From Paracoccaceae bacterium (GTDB lineage: Bacteria; Pseudomonadota; Alphaproteobacteria; Rhodobacterales; Rhodobacteraceae), in assembly GCA_033344815.1 (NCBI GenBank), contig JAWPMR010000001.1, positions 3,458,136-3,522,135 on the forward strand: a stretch of DNA of 64,000 bases, written 5' to 3'. Positions 32,700-41,855 of the stretch are shown in pieces (position 1 is the first letter of the stretch; the number at the start of each line of letters is the position of its first letter). A program made the translations under genes and the position numbers. The notes under the pieces are model-generated. The model searched no databases. It was not told the DNA's origin and saw only the letters and a list, made by a program, of their open reading frames with translations.

Positions 32700-33970
32700 C
32701 CGTTTCACCCGAAAACCCCGCCGAGGTCATTGTCTGGAAAACACTTACCTGGACGTGGCCGTTTTATACCATTGGAGCCCTCTATGTCGTGGGGCCGGTG
32801 CTGGCATGGATTCTTGGCGCTCTGGCGGCATTGTCGCTCTATCTGGGCCCGGCCATTCGTCCCGATCTGCGCCCCACCGGGACCGTCCCGTGGGTGATAT
32901 GGCTCTGGTTCGCGGGAATGGCAGTGATGCTGGTCGCGCTTTGGGTCGGGCATATGGATTGGGGGCTTGGGCTTACCAAGACAATCAAGTCGTCCATCGG
33001 TTGGGCAAAGGGATGGGCCCTGATCGCGCTTTTTCCACTTGCAGGTGCAGTATTGCCCATTCGTCGCGAGATCTTGATCCGGGCGCAATGCATTGTTGGG
33101 CTTTGGACGCTCATTCTGGCGCCGCTTCTGCTGGCTTCCCCGTTTCTCGGGTTTCCGGGGCAGATATTCACCTCTCCGCTGAAAGCCGTTGGTGGCCCCG
33201 GACCGGAATATTTCACCGTGTTTCTCTACACATTCGATCCGGCAAGCTGGACGGCACGCTGGCAGTTTTATGCCCCGTGGTCTCCCTTCGCAGCCATCCT
33301 CGGTATTCTGACGGTGCTGTTTGCGCTTGAAGAGCGTCATCCAAAGTGGATGCTCATCGGCCTGTGCGCCGGTGTTCTTATGATCCTCGCGTCAAAGTCG
33401 CGCATGGGGCTCGTGGGGTTGGTGGCCTGTACCATGGGGCCGCGGCTTTTGCCTGTGGTTGCCAAGTCATCAGCCTGGTTCGCTTTTGCCGCACTCGCTT
33501 CCAGTCTCGCTATCTGGGGTGCTTACGCGCTGGACCTCATTCAATCCGGTATTCAGCGCTTCAGGGGGGCACGCGCTGACAGCACACGTGTGCGCGAAAC
33601 ACTCCAGCGTATCGCCTGGGAAAGGTGGCAGTCAGATGCAGTCTGGTTTGGTCATGGCACGGTGCAGCCGGGCCCGCATCTGGTTGAGTACATGCCCATC
33701 GGCAGCCATCACACCTGGTACGCGCTTTTATTCGTCAAAGGCATCACCGGCTTTATGGCCTTTTTCATCCCGTTTTGGGTGCACTTTGCTGTCGCCGCAC
33801 GGGACGCTGTTCAAGCGCCGCGTGGCCGGCTGCCGCTTGGTATCCTGCTCACATTTTTGTTGCTGTCTTTCGGTGAAAACATTGAAATTCAGGTCTATCT
33901 GATGTGGCCCGCATTGATTGTGTTAGGGTGCCACCTGAGAGAAATCTCCGACGCGGCCCAAAGCGATTGA
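32696..33970 (+). CDS. O-antigen ligase/polymerase-like membrane protein (Wzy)
   Basis: A 424-residue protein with about ten to twelve hydrophobic helices. The large loop and following helices carry GSHHTWYALLFVKGITGFMA, close to the conserved His/Asn-bearing loop of the O-antigen ligase (Wzy_C) superfamily, and KSRMGLVGLVACTM near the middle. It would polymerise the repeat units at the periplasmic face. The ATG at 32696 overlaps the Wzz-like stop (ATGA); the longer reading from 32636 lies inside that gene. It ends the plus-strand unit; 163 bases without a clear feature follow. Confidence 0.82.
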   Translation: MTVSPENPAEVIVWKTLTWTWPFYTIGALYVVGPVLAWILGALAALSLYLGPAIRPDLRPTGTVPWVIWLWFAGMAVMLVALWVGHMDWGLGLTKTIKSSIGWAKGWALIALFPLAGAVLPIRREILIRAQCIVGLWTLILAPLLLASPFLGFPGQIFTSPLKAVGGPGPEYFTVFLYTFDPASWTARWQFYAPWSPFAAILGILTVLFALEERHPKWMLIGLCAGVLMILASKSRMGLVGLVACTMGPRLLPVVAKSSAWFAFAALASSLAIWGAYALDLIQSGIQRFRGARADSTRVRETLQRIAWERWQSDAVWFGHGTVQPGPHLVEYMPIGSHHTWYALLFVKGITGFMAFFIPFWVHFAVAARDAVQAPRGRLPLGILLTFLLLSFGENIEIQVYLMWPALIVLGCHLREISDAAQSD

Positions 33971-34133
33971 AACGGGCGAAAGCTGATGATTTGAAAAATG
34001 CGGCAAATCCTGGCGTATTCCGGGGGTCGTCGAATTGCGCGCGATGGTTTGCGTGTGTTCAACATCGGACAAAAAGGAAACGGCAACAGACAGCGGTTTT
34101 GCCCGCCGCCGGGTGGCCGCACCGGGGTGTCGC

Positions 34134-35288
34134 TCAGCTTTTGTACGGATCCAGTGAGGCGCGCAACCCGTCGCCGAGGAAGTTGAAGGCCAGCACCACA
34201 AAGATGATCGGCAGCATCGGGATCGCTGTCCAGGGGTAGATTTCAATGCTGGCGAGGTTTTGTGCGTCATTCAGCATCACCCCCCAACTGACCGCGGGCG
34301 CGCGCAACCCGAGGCCAAGGAAACTGAGCGCGGTTTCCCCCAGGATCATGGCCGGGATCGACAGGGTGGCCGAGGCGATCAGATGGGACATGAAGTTGGG
34401 TAACAAATGTCGTCGGATCACGCGCCCCGGTTTCGCGCCCATCATTTCAGCGGCGCGCACGTATTCCTCTTCCCGCAGGGACAGGAATTTCGAGCGTACC
34501 GCCCGCGCCAGACCGGGCCAATCCAATATTCCCAGAATGATCGAGATCACGAAAAATACCGAGACCGGACTCCAGTTGGATGGCACAGCAGCAGAGAGCG
34601 CCAGCCAGAGCGGGAGTTCGGGCAGGGAGCGCAGCACTTCGATCACGCGGTTGATGATCCAGTCGGTCTTGCCGCCGAAATAGCCCGCGATGGAACCGAA
34701 AAAGATACCAAGCGCAAAGGAGACGGTGATCCCGATGAGGCCCACCGTGAGCGAAAGTTGCGCGCCATAAAGGATGCGGCTGAAGACATCCCGGCCCAGC
34801 CGGTCCGAGCCCCAGAGGAAAACGGTGGCGCCTTCAGGGGCGCAAAACAGGTGGGTGTTGGAGCGGATCAGGCCAAAGAGTTTGTATTCATTGCCCTGGC
34901 AGAGGAATTGCAGGGGCATCGGGCGCGTCGTGTCGGTCTCATAGGTCCATCGGTAATTCACCAGGTCAGCCGTGGCCGTGGTGGGGTAGACAAAAGGCCC
35001 GATGAATATGCCGTCATGCCAGAGGTTGATGGATTGCGGGGGCGCATAGAGGTAATCCGCGCTGCGCTCATTGGGCGTATAGGGCGCGATGAACCCGGCC
35101 ACGGGCAGCATCAGGTAGCTGAACAGCAGGAACAACCCCGAGATCAGCCCCAGTTTATGGCGTTTGAATTTGCGCCAGACCAGCACCCAGTTGGGCGCAT
35201 CCATATCCGAGCGTTCCAGTGCGGAAAGATCCACATTGTCGTAATAGGGGGCGTCGTCCACATAGCGACCGTCGGGGAGTTGTGCCAT
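34134..35288 (-). CDS. Peptide-type ABC transporter permease (DppC/YejE-like)
   Basis: A 384-residue inner-membrane protein. A cytoplasmic N-terminal tail, TM1 (LGLISGLFLLFSYLMLPVAG), a periplasmic insert of about 110 residues, then five helices. The EAA loop that docks on the ATPase is EYVRAAEMMGAKPGRVIRRH (about residues 280-300). GSDRLGRDVFSRILYGAQLS is a conserved DppC signature. The long periplasmic insert is typical of the YejE-like branch. Its start shares one base with the stop of the partner permease. Confidence 0.92.
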   Translation of the reverse strand: MAQLPDGRYVDDAPYYDNVDLSALERSDMDAPNWVLVWRKFKRHKLGLISGLFLLFSYLMLPVAGFIAPYTPNERSADYLYAPPQSINLWHDGIFIGPFVYPTTATADLVNYRWTYETDTTRPMPLQFLCQGNEYKLFGLIRSNTHLFCAPEGATVFLWGSDRLGRDVFSRILYGAQLSLTVGLIGITVSFALGIFFGSIAGYFGGKTDWIINRVIEVLRSLPELPLWLALSAAVPSNWSPVSVFFVISIILGILDWPGLARAVRSKFLSLREEEYVRAAEMMGAKPGRVIRRHLLPNFMSHLIASATLSIPAMILGETALSFLGLGLRAPAVSWGVMLNDAQNLASIEIYPWTAIPMLPIIFVVLAFNFLGDGLRASLDPYKS

Positions 35289-36313
35289 CAGCCGCGCGCC
35301 CCGTATCGAATGCGCGGATCCAGCAGGACCAGCAGCAGATCAGAGATCATCGTCCCGATCAGGGTCAGAAGCGCGACGAACATCAGCACGAACCCGGCAA
35401 GGAACTGGTCCTGTGATTTCAGCGCGGTCAGCAGGGACGGCCCGATGGTTTGCAGACCCAGCACGACCGAGACCAGAACCGAGCCGGATACCATGGCGGG
35501 CAGCAGGTTGCCGATGTCCGCCACGAAGGGGTTGAAGGCCATGCGCAGCGGGTATTTGGCGAGGAGTTTGGAGGGCGCGAGACCCTTGGCCTTGGCGGTT
35601 TCCACATAAGGCTTACTGAGCTCATCCAGCATGTTCGCGCGCAGACGCTGCATCATCGCCGCAGCGCCCGACGTGCCGATTACGAAGGTCGGGACAATGA
35701 GGTGCACGAGGATGGATTTGACCTTGTCCCAGGACATCGGTTCGCCCTCAAACTCGGGCGACATCAGCCCGCCAATGGGCAGATCGAAGTATTTGTTGCC
35801 ATAGTAAAACAGCATCAACGCCAGCAAGAAATTCGGCGTTGCCAACCCCAGATAGCCGACAAAGGCGGCTGTATAATCCACCCATGTTTCTGATTTCGCC
35901 GCGGCGATGACGCCGAGCGGCAGGGCGACGAGATATACAAACAGAACGGCGGCGAGATTGACCAGAACGGTGAGCCAAAGCGCGTCCCCGACGATTTCGG
36001 AGACGGGGCGGTCAAATTCAAAAGACCAGCCGAAATTGCCCTGAATGAGGCCGTACCAGCCCTGAGGCCCCGGTGCCATGCCGACCCAGATCAGGTATTG
36101 TTCCCAGATGGGCCGATCCAGCGCGTATTCGCTGCGCAGAAATTCCGCCTTGGCGACCCCTTCGGCCTGTCCCGTGGCGCGCAGTTCCGCGATCTGATTG
36201 GACAGATAATCCCCGGGCGGCAGGTTGATGATGATGAAGATCAGCAACGATACTGCCCAGAGCGTAAGCAGCATCGTGATGAACCGAAAAAGGGCGTAGC
36301 GCAGGAACATCAT
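35288..36313 (-). CDS. Peptide-type ABC transporter permease (DppB/YejB-like)
   Basis: A 341-residue protein with six hydrophobic helices, starting LRYALFRFITMLLTLWAVSL. The EAA loop is YVETAKAKGLAPSKLLAKYP (about residues 235-255) and the last helix region ends LVLLDPRIRYGARG, both usual for DppB-type permeases. It pairs with the DppC-like protein to form the membrane channel. It overlaps the upstream binding-protein gene by four bases, so subunit synthesis is probably coupled. Confidence 0.92.
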   Translation of the reverse strand: MMFLRYALFRFITMLLTLWAVSLLIFIIINLPPGDYLSNQIAELRATGQAEGVAKAEFLRSEYALDRPIWEQYLIWVGMAPGPQGWYGLIQGNFGWSFEFDRPVSEIVGDALWLTVLVNLAAVLFVYLVALPLGVIAAAKSETWVDYTAAFVGYLGLATPNFLLALMLFYYGNKYFDLPIGGLMSPEFEGEPMSWDKVKSILVHLIVPTFVIGTSGAAAMMQRLRANMLDELSKPYVETAKAKGLAPSKLLAKYPLRMAFNPFVADIGNLLPAMVSGSVLVSVVLGLQTIGPSLLTALKSQDQFLAGFVLMFVALLTLIGTMISDLLLVLLDPRIRYGARG

Positions 36314-38226
36314 TGGGTTTGGGTAAGCTGCTGAAATGGTTCGTCATAATAGAACTCATCGACACGGTGGATGCCGAAATGCGCGCCCGGATCCCAGGCC
36401 CATTTGGCGACCTCGGGCACATTGCGCAATCGATCCGAGACGACCACGGGTTGCGGGGCTTCGGCGAGGATGCCGATCCCGAATTGTTCATCTGCGTGGA
36501 TCGCCAGCATTTCGCGCCAGATCGCAGCACGTTCTTCGGTGTCGATGGTGTGATCCCAGTCCCAGCTCAGCTGCATCAGGCGCTGGGCGGCGGGCATGTC
36601 AGGTTTTTCGCCGACCTCGCCACCGGTCTGGTAATACTGCCCCCATTTCGGCCAGGCAAAGAATTCCTGATGGGTCGGTGCAAGATATTCCGGCGGGGTA
36701 TAGGCCTGCGGCAAGCCGTTGTCCCAGCCAAACCAGACGGCGGACATCGACAACCCGGAATAGACCCGGTTGCGCAGGATATCGCGGTCCAGCGGGCGCA
36801 TGATCAGCTTGATGCCAATCTCGCGCCATGTATCGGTGACGATGGCCAGCGCGTTTTCGACCTCTTGCCGTTCCCCGGCGGTTTCGATCACGAATTCCAT
36901 CGGCCGCCCGTCGGGCAGCTTGCGAAACCCATCGGCCGTGCGTTCCACCAATCCCATCTCGTTCAGCAGGGCATTGGCCTTGGCAGGATAATAGATCGAC
37001 CATGAAAACAGGTTGGCCGGGTCAAAAAACGGGCTTTTGGCGAGCGCCGTCATGCCGCCCTCTTTGGCGAGCCCGAAATAGAGGGCACGGTTGATCATGC
37101 GTCGGTCAATGCCCAGCGATAGTGCGCGACGGAAACGCACATCGCGGATCACTTCACGCCAGACCGGATCGGCAAAATTGAGATTGGGATAGATCGCAAT
37201 CTGGTTGGCCGCGCCATTGGCCCAGAGCAGGGTCCTGTAGCCCGCCCCATCGGTTTCGCCCTTTTTCAGGATCGAAATGTCCGGGAAATCAAGGCCGCGG
37301 GCCTGCAAATCAACCTCGCCCGCATTGGCCTTGGCGGCAATCAACCCGCCGCCAACAATCGTCATCTGCACAATGTCGATATAGGGCAATTGCACACCCC
37401 TGGCGTCCATGCGGTGATAATAGGGATTGCGTACAAACAGGTGGCGGCTCGATTTTGTGCCGGTTGCATTCATCCACGGCTGCAGGGTCGGCAATTCAGG
37501 ATTGTCGAACTTATACATGTTGTCGCGGTCGTTGTGCAGCGGGGCCCAGGCACGCAGACGGGCTTTTTTGATCGCGCGTTTCAGCGTCTTGGCGTCGGTG
37601 AAATCGGCATGGAACTGTTTGAGGTAATGCGCTGGGCGATAGATGAAGAACGGGCTTGCCTGCGCCAGCAATTGCAGGAATTGCGGGTTCGGCGTGGGCC
37701 ATTCGATCACGACGGTATGTTCATCCGGAAACGTCATATCCGCTAGAACGCCATCGACGATCATGTTCTGGGACGGGCCTGCGGGGCTGAGTTCGGGGTT
37801 CTGGGCGACATGTTTCCACCAGTATTCGAAATCGGCGGAGGTAAAGGGATGCCCGTCGGACCAACGGTGCCCTTTGCGCAGATGCAGGGTGAATTTGCGT
37901 CCCTCAACCACCTCAACGTCGCGCAGGATGTCCGGTTTCAAATTGTAATTCTGGTCATATCCAACAAGGCGGGCGTAGCCGTAAACCACCATCTGGCGCA
38001 CGTCCTTGGAGCGCGACACAAGGGTGCGCAACGTGCCGCCCTGTTCGCCGAACTCGCGACCTTTTCCGACCAAATCCACCACCAGCGGTTCGCTGGGCAT
38101 GCGCTGGGTGACTGCAGGCAGATTGCCGCTTGCGACCTCTTTCTGCCAGAAGCTGCTTTCCTGCGGGGTCTGCGCACTGAGCGCCGGGGCGAGGAGGATG
38201 CAAAGGAGGGCAAGTATTCTAACCAT
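36310..38226 (-). CDS. Periplasmic substrate-binding protein, peptide family (SBP_bac_5)
   Basis: A 638-residue secreted protein: signal peptide MVRILALLCILLAPALSAQ, then GTLRTLVSRSKDVRQMVVYG and KFTLHLRKGHRWSDGHPFTS, followed by ADFEYWW. These are the characteristic beginning of family 5 binding proteins. RRALSLGIDRRMINRALYFG is the second signature. It is longer than typical DppA (about 530), as in the YejA-like group that binds larger peptides or related compounds. The ATG at 38226 is chosen because it opens the signal peptide; it overlaps the ATPase gene by eight bases. Confidence 0.9.
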   Translation of the reverse strand: MVRILALLCILLAPALSAQTPQESSFWQKEVASGNLPAVTQRMPSEPLVVDLVGKGREFGEQGGTLRTLVSRSKDVRQMVVYGYARLVGYDQNYNLKPDILRDVEVVEGRKFTLHLRKGHRWSDGHPFTSADFEYWWKHVAQNPELSPAGPSQNMIVDGVLADMTFPDEHTVVIEWPTPNPQFLQLLAQASPFFIYRPAHYLKQFHADFTDAKTLKRAIKKARLRAWAPLHNDRDNMYKFDNPELPTLQPWMNATGTKSSRHLFVRNPYYHRMDARGVQLPYIDIVQMTIVGGGLIAAKANAGEVDLQARGLDFPDISILKKGETDGAGYRTLLWANGAANQIAIYPNLNFADPVWREVIRDVRFRRALSLGIDRRMINRALYFGLAKEGGMTALAKSPFFDPANLFSWSIYYPAKANALLNEMGLVERTADGFRKLPDGRPMEFVIETAGERQEVENALAIVTDTWREIGIKLIMRPLDRDILRNRVYSGLSMSAVWFGWDNGLPQAYTPPEYLAPTHQEFFAWPKWGQYYQTGGEVGEKPDMPAAQRLMQLSWDWDHTIDTEERAAIWREMLAIHADEQFGIGILAEAPQPVVVSDRLRNVPEVAKWAWDPGAHFGIHRVDEFYYDEPFQQLTQTQ

Positions 38227-39991
38227 GGCAACGTACCTTATGTCCGGGTTCCATTTCCCTGAGCGCAGGGGCCGCAACGCCTTCAAACCGAAAGGCGTCC
38301 GGCCATGTGGTCGGCATCCCGGCTCCCTTGGCGACCAGCGTCAGATCAATCGGCCGGTTCACGTCAGGTTCAGGCTGCGCCGCAATCAGGGCTTTGGTGT
38401 AGGGGTGGCGCGGGTTGTAAAACAATGTGTCTGGCGGGGCCTGTTCGACCACCACGCCCTGTCGCATCACAGCGACCTCATCCGCAATACGCGCGACCAC
38501 AGCGAGGTCATGGCTGATGAACAGGTAACTGAGCCCCATACGGTCGCGTATGTCTTCCAGAAGGGTCAGGATCTGTTCCTGTACGGACACATCGAGTGCG
38601 GAGGTTGGCTCATCACAGACAAGCAGGACAGGGTCCAGCGTCAAGGCACGCGCAATCGACAAACGCTGGCGCTGGCCGCCTGAGAAGGCATGCGGATAGC
38701 GGCTGAGCATGGAAGGATCGAGCCCCACCCAGCGCAGCATTTCGCTAGCCTTGTCACATCTGTCCCGATGCGATCCAAGGTTGTGGATTTCCATCGGTTC
38801 GGTCAGCGCCTGTTGCACCCGCATGCGAGGAGACAGCGATGAATAGGGGTCCTGAAATACCATCTGCGCCTGCCGTTGAAAGGACACGCGTTCAGGTTTC
38901 GTCATGGCGTGGATCTGCACCGGGTCAGCCCCGGTTTCAGGGCGGAAAAGCACTTCGCCACCCTCATCAGGGAGTTCAGCCCCCAGGGCGATGCGGGCGC
39001 AGGTGGTCTTGCCCGAGCCGCTTTCCCCGACCACCGCCAGCGTTTTGCCGCGTTGCAGGGACAGATTGACTTCATGACACGCAGTGATCTGCGTCGGTTT
39101 GCTCCAGCCACCTGCGCGCATGGTGTAGGTCTTGGACACATTGCGCATTTCAAGGATCAGGTCGTCATTTGTGGCGGCGCGGGCGGGGGCTGCGACTTCG
39201 GGGATCATCGGGGCGGCGGCAAAGAGCTTCTTGGTATAGCCATGCGCGGGCGCGCCCAGAACCGCCGGCGCGGGCCCGGCTTCCATGACGCGGCCTTTGT
39301 TCATCACCACGACGGATTCGGCCATATTCGCCACCACACCCAGATCATGGGTCACAAGGATCACAGCCATGCCGGTGTCTTTTTGCAGGTCTTTGATCAG
39401 GCCAAGCACCTGCGCCTGCGTGGTCACATCAAGGGCGGTTGTGGGTTCATCCGCAATCAAGAGGTCGGGTTTGGCCACCATTGCCATGGCGATCATCGCG
39501 CGTTGTCGCATGCCCCCGGACATCTCGAATGGATAGGAGCGCCAGACCCGCGCGGGGTCCGGAAACCCGACACGCTCAAAGGTTTCCAGCACGGTTTTTT
39601 TGGCGTCACCCTTGGACAGGTCACTGTGCAGGTGGAGGACTTCGGAGACCTGATCCCCCAACCGGTGTAACGGCGAGAGGGAGCGCATAGGTTCCTGAAA
39701 GATCATGGAAATCTGATCACCCCGAATGGCGCGCATGCCGCGTTCTTTGAGCGTGAGCAGGTCCATCACCTGGCCCTTGCAGTCGAAATTGATCGTGCCG
39801 CCCCGGATTTCTGCCGCGTCCGGAAGGATGCGTAAAACAGAGCGACAGGTAATGGTTTTGCCGGATCCGCTTTCACCCACGAGTGCCAGGGTTTCACCGG
39901 GCATGACCTGAAAACTGACGTTGCAGACGACGGGTGCTGCAGACCCAAAGCCAATGCTTAAATCCTGTACATCAAGCAGAGGGGTTGTCAC
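38219..39991 (-). CDS. ABC transporter ATPase with two nucleotide-binding domains (DppD-DppF type)
   Basis: A 590-residue protein containing two full ABC domains. The first (1-265) has GESGSGKT, MSGGMRQRAMIAMAM, LIADEPTTALD and THD. The second (about 278-560) has GESGSGKTTCARIAL, FSGGQRQRLSIARAL, LVCDEPTSALD and SHD. Each half is followed by the proline-bearing linker found in peptide importers (YTKKLFAAAP, HPYTKALIAAQP). It supplies both ATPase subunits for the permease pair downstream. The start is GTG at 39991 with AAGGAAGAG upstream. It is the first gene of the four-gene importer operon. Confidence 0.93.
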   Translation of the reverse strand: MTTPLLDVQDLSIGFGSAAPVVCNVSFQVMPGETLALVGESGSGKTITCRSVLRILPDAAEIRGGTINFDCKGQVMDLLTLKERGMRAIRGDQISMIFQEPMRSLSPLHRLGDQVSEVLHLHSDLSKGDAKKTVLETFERVGFPDPARVWRSYPFEMSGGMRQRAMIAMAMVAKPDLLIADEPTTALDVTTQAQVLGLIKDLQKDTGMAVILVTHDLGVVANMAESVVVMNKGRVMEAGPAPAVLGAPAHGYTKKLFAAAPMIPEVAAPARAATNDDLILEMRNVSKTYTMRAGGWSKPTQITACHEVNLSLQRGKTLAVVGESGSGKTTCARIALGAELPDEGGEVLFRPETGADPVQIHAMTKPERVSFQRQAQMVFQDPYSSLSPRMRVQQALTEPMEIHNLGSHRDRCDKASEMLRWVGLDPSMLSRYPHAFSGGQRQRLSIARALTLDPVLLVCDEPTSALDVSVQEQILTLLEDIRDRMGLSYLFISHDLAVVARIADEVAVMRQGVVVEQAPPDTLFYNPRHPYTKALIAAQPEPDVNRPIDLTLVAKGAGMPTTWPDAFRFEGVAAPALREMEPGHKVRCHG

Positions 39992-40162
39992 GTTTTCTGT
40001 CTCTTCCTTACAGGAGTTCGGTGCAGATCATTGGATCCCGGTGGGCACAGTGAACTTGATTTCTTGCCCCACGTCCAGCGCACAGATGGTACGGCGGCTT
40101 TGTGCTACCATTTTTTAATCAAATCAGGCATGGGGACGACAGACTTCTGAAAGGATATGCCC

Positions 40163-40648
40163 ATGAGCCGTCTGGACCTCTTTATCGACCGTATGGTGTC
40201 CCAACGCGCGTGCCTCAATCACGCTGCTGCCCTGACCGCAGACCTCGGCGGGCCGGTATTCGAACTGGGTCTGGGCAATGGGCGGACCTATCATCACATG
40301 TGCGAGATCGTTCCAGCGCGCGATATCTATGTGTTCGAGCGCGCCGTGGCCTCGCACCCTGACAGCACGCCGCCGGAGGATCGCGTGTTGCTGGGTGATG
40401 TGTTTGAAACCTTACCTGCCGCTTCTGAGAGGTTTGGCGCAACAGCGCGATTGATCCATGCGGATTTGGGTGGGCACAATGCCGCTAAGAACGATGATTT
40501 CGCGCGTCGGGTATCCCCGGTGATCGCGCCGCTTCTGGCACCGGGCGGGCTGATGGTATCCAGCGACCGAATGTATTTCGAAGATCTACAAGAAGTCTCC
40601 TTGCCGCCGGACGCAGTGCCGGGACGCTGTTTTATCTACCAACGTTAA
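40163..40648 (+). CDS. SAM-dependent methyltransferase-like protein, paralogue of 9560-10039
   Basis: A 161-residue protein with FELGLGNGRTYHHM as SAM-binding motif I (about residues 34-47), IYVFERAV as strand 2 and APGGLMVSSDRMY late. The match to the protein at 9560-10039 covers the N-terminal helix, motif I and the overall length. The ATG at 40163 is preferred over 40157 because AAGGA ends only one base before 40157 but seven before 40163. It stands alone between an importer operon on the other strand and the TRAP genes. Substrate unknown. Confidence 0.72.
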   Translation: MSRLDLFIDRMVSQRACLNHAAALTADLGGPVFELGLGNGRTYHHMCEIVPARDIYVFERAVASHPDSTPPEDRVLLGDVFETLPAASERFGATARLIHADLGGHNAAKNDDFARRVSPVIAPLLAPGGLMVSSDRMYFEDLQEVSLPPDAVPGRCFIYQR

Positions 40649-40743
40649 ATTCCTAAATCTCCATTCGGTCAAGCTCACAGCGCCAGCGCTATGTTTTTCG
40701 TTGCGCGTAAAACGGGTGTCGGATAGCCATAGATACACATAAT

Positions 40744-40756
40744 GAAATTTAGTTTC
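40744..40756. promoter_or_regulatory. Possible operator before the TRAP operon
   Basis: GAAA-TTTAG-TTTC lies 35 bases upstream of the DctP start, nested between CATAG (40729) and CTATG (40758). IclR-type regulators bind such short AT-rich palindromes, and one is encoded in this operon. The size is small and chance is possible. Confidence 0.3.
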
Positions 40757-40790
40757 GCTATGCAAAACAAGAAATCTGGGAGGATTTGTA

Positions 40791-41846
40791 ATGTTCACCG
40801 TCAAAACCGTGGTTTGTGCGTTTGCTTTTGCGGGGTTAGGGGCTGGCGCGCAGGCTGAAACCAAATTGATCCACGCCGAGGCAGGCCCGAATCGCGGGGC
40901 GCGTGCTGCTGCGTTGCAGTGGTTCGCGGATGAGGTGGGCGAACGTTCAGCAGGCGAATTGTCGATTGACATCCAGTGGGGCGGGGCGCTGTTCAAGGCC
41001 AATGCCGCGATGCAATCGGTGGGGGACGGTGTTGCGGATATGGGGTCAGTGATTGCGGTTTATTATCCGCAGGAAATGGCGGCTTATGGCATTGCTGATC
41101 TTCCGATGGACAACCCAGATGCTTGGGTGGGCATGCGCGCGACGGACGCTTTGATGCGCAGTTCTGATGCAATTGCCGCCAATCTGCGGGACAAGAACCT
41201 TGTTTATATCGGCACGTGGACCACCAGTCAGGTCAACATTGGGTGCAAAGGCGCTGCGATCCGCACGGCCGAAGACATCGACAGCCTGAAAGTGCGCGGC
41301 GTCGGCGCCTATGGCAAAGTGTTCGGCGAAATGGGCGCGAATATGGTGCGCATGTCGATTTATGACGCTTATCAGGGGCTTGATACCGGGCTGATTGATT
41401 GCTCCCAAGGTTATAGCTACGCAGTGGCTGCGTTAAAGCAGGCCGAAGTGATGGACAGCTATACCTTGCTCAATTGGGGACAGGTCGGCGGTGTCGGCAT
41501 GTTCATGAACGGCGACAGCTATGATGCCCTTACGGAAGATCAACAAGCGCTGCTGAACGAGGTCGGTGCAGATATGGCCGATGAGTTTGGCCGCATGATC
41601 ACCGCCGCCAATGAGGGTGCGATCACAGCCATGAAAGAAGCCGGTGTCGAGGTGATCGAACTGCCCGCCGCCGAGCGCGCCAAACTGGTTGATAAGGGTG
41701 GTAAGTTCATCGCCGAATGGGTCGGCACCGCAGAGGCCTCCGGTTTGCCGGGGGAGGCGTTATTGGCCGAATACCAAGCCCTGATCGCGCAGTATAGCGC
41801 GGAACGGGACGCCGAAGGCTACCCTTGGGAGCGGGCGTCCAACTGA
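40791..41846 (+). CDS. TRAP transporter substrate-binding protein (DctP family)
   Basis: A 351-residue periplasmic protein. Signal peptide MFTVKTVVCAFAFAGLGAGA to QAE; mature part starts TKLIHAEAGPNRGARAAALQ. The DctP core is present: GALFKANAAMQSVGDGVADM and DIDSLKVRGVGAYGKVFGEM, the latter holding the Arg (KVRG) that in this family binds a substrate carboxylate, and GLDTGLIDCSQGYSYAV. GGAGG lies upstream of the start. The IclR and acyl-CoA genes that follow suggest an organic acid as substrate, but which acid cannot be read. Confidence 0.9.
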   Translation: MFTVKTVVCAFAFAGLGAGAQAETKLIHAEAGPNRGARAAALQWFADEVGERSAGELSIDIQWGGALFKANAAMQSVGDGVADMGSVIAVYYPQEMAAYGIADLPMDNPDAWVGMRATDALMRSSDAIAANLRDKNLVYIGTWTTSQVNIGCKGAAIRTAEDIDSLKVRGVGAYGKVFGEMGANMVRMSIYDAYQGLDTGLIDCSQGYSYAVAALKQAEVMDSYTLLNWGQVGGVGMFMNGDSYDALTEDQQALLNEVGADMADEFGRMITAANEGAITAMKEAGVEVIELPAAERAKLVDKGGKFIAEWVGTAEASGLPGEALLAEYQALIAQYSAERDAEGYPWERASN

Positions 41847-41855
41847 GCCGGTCTG

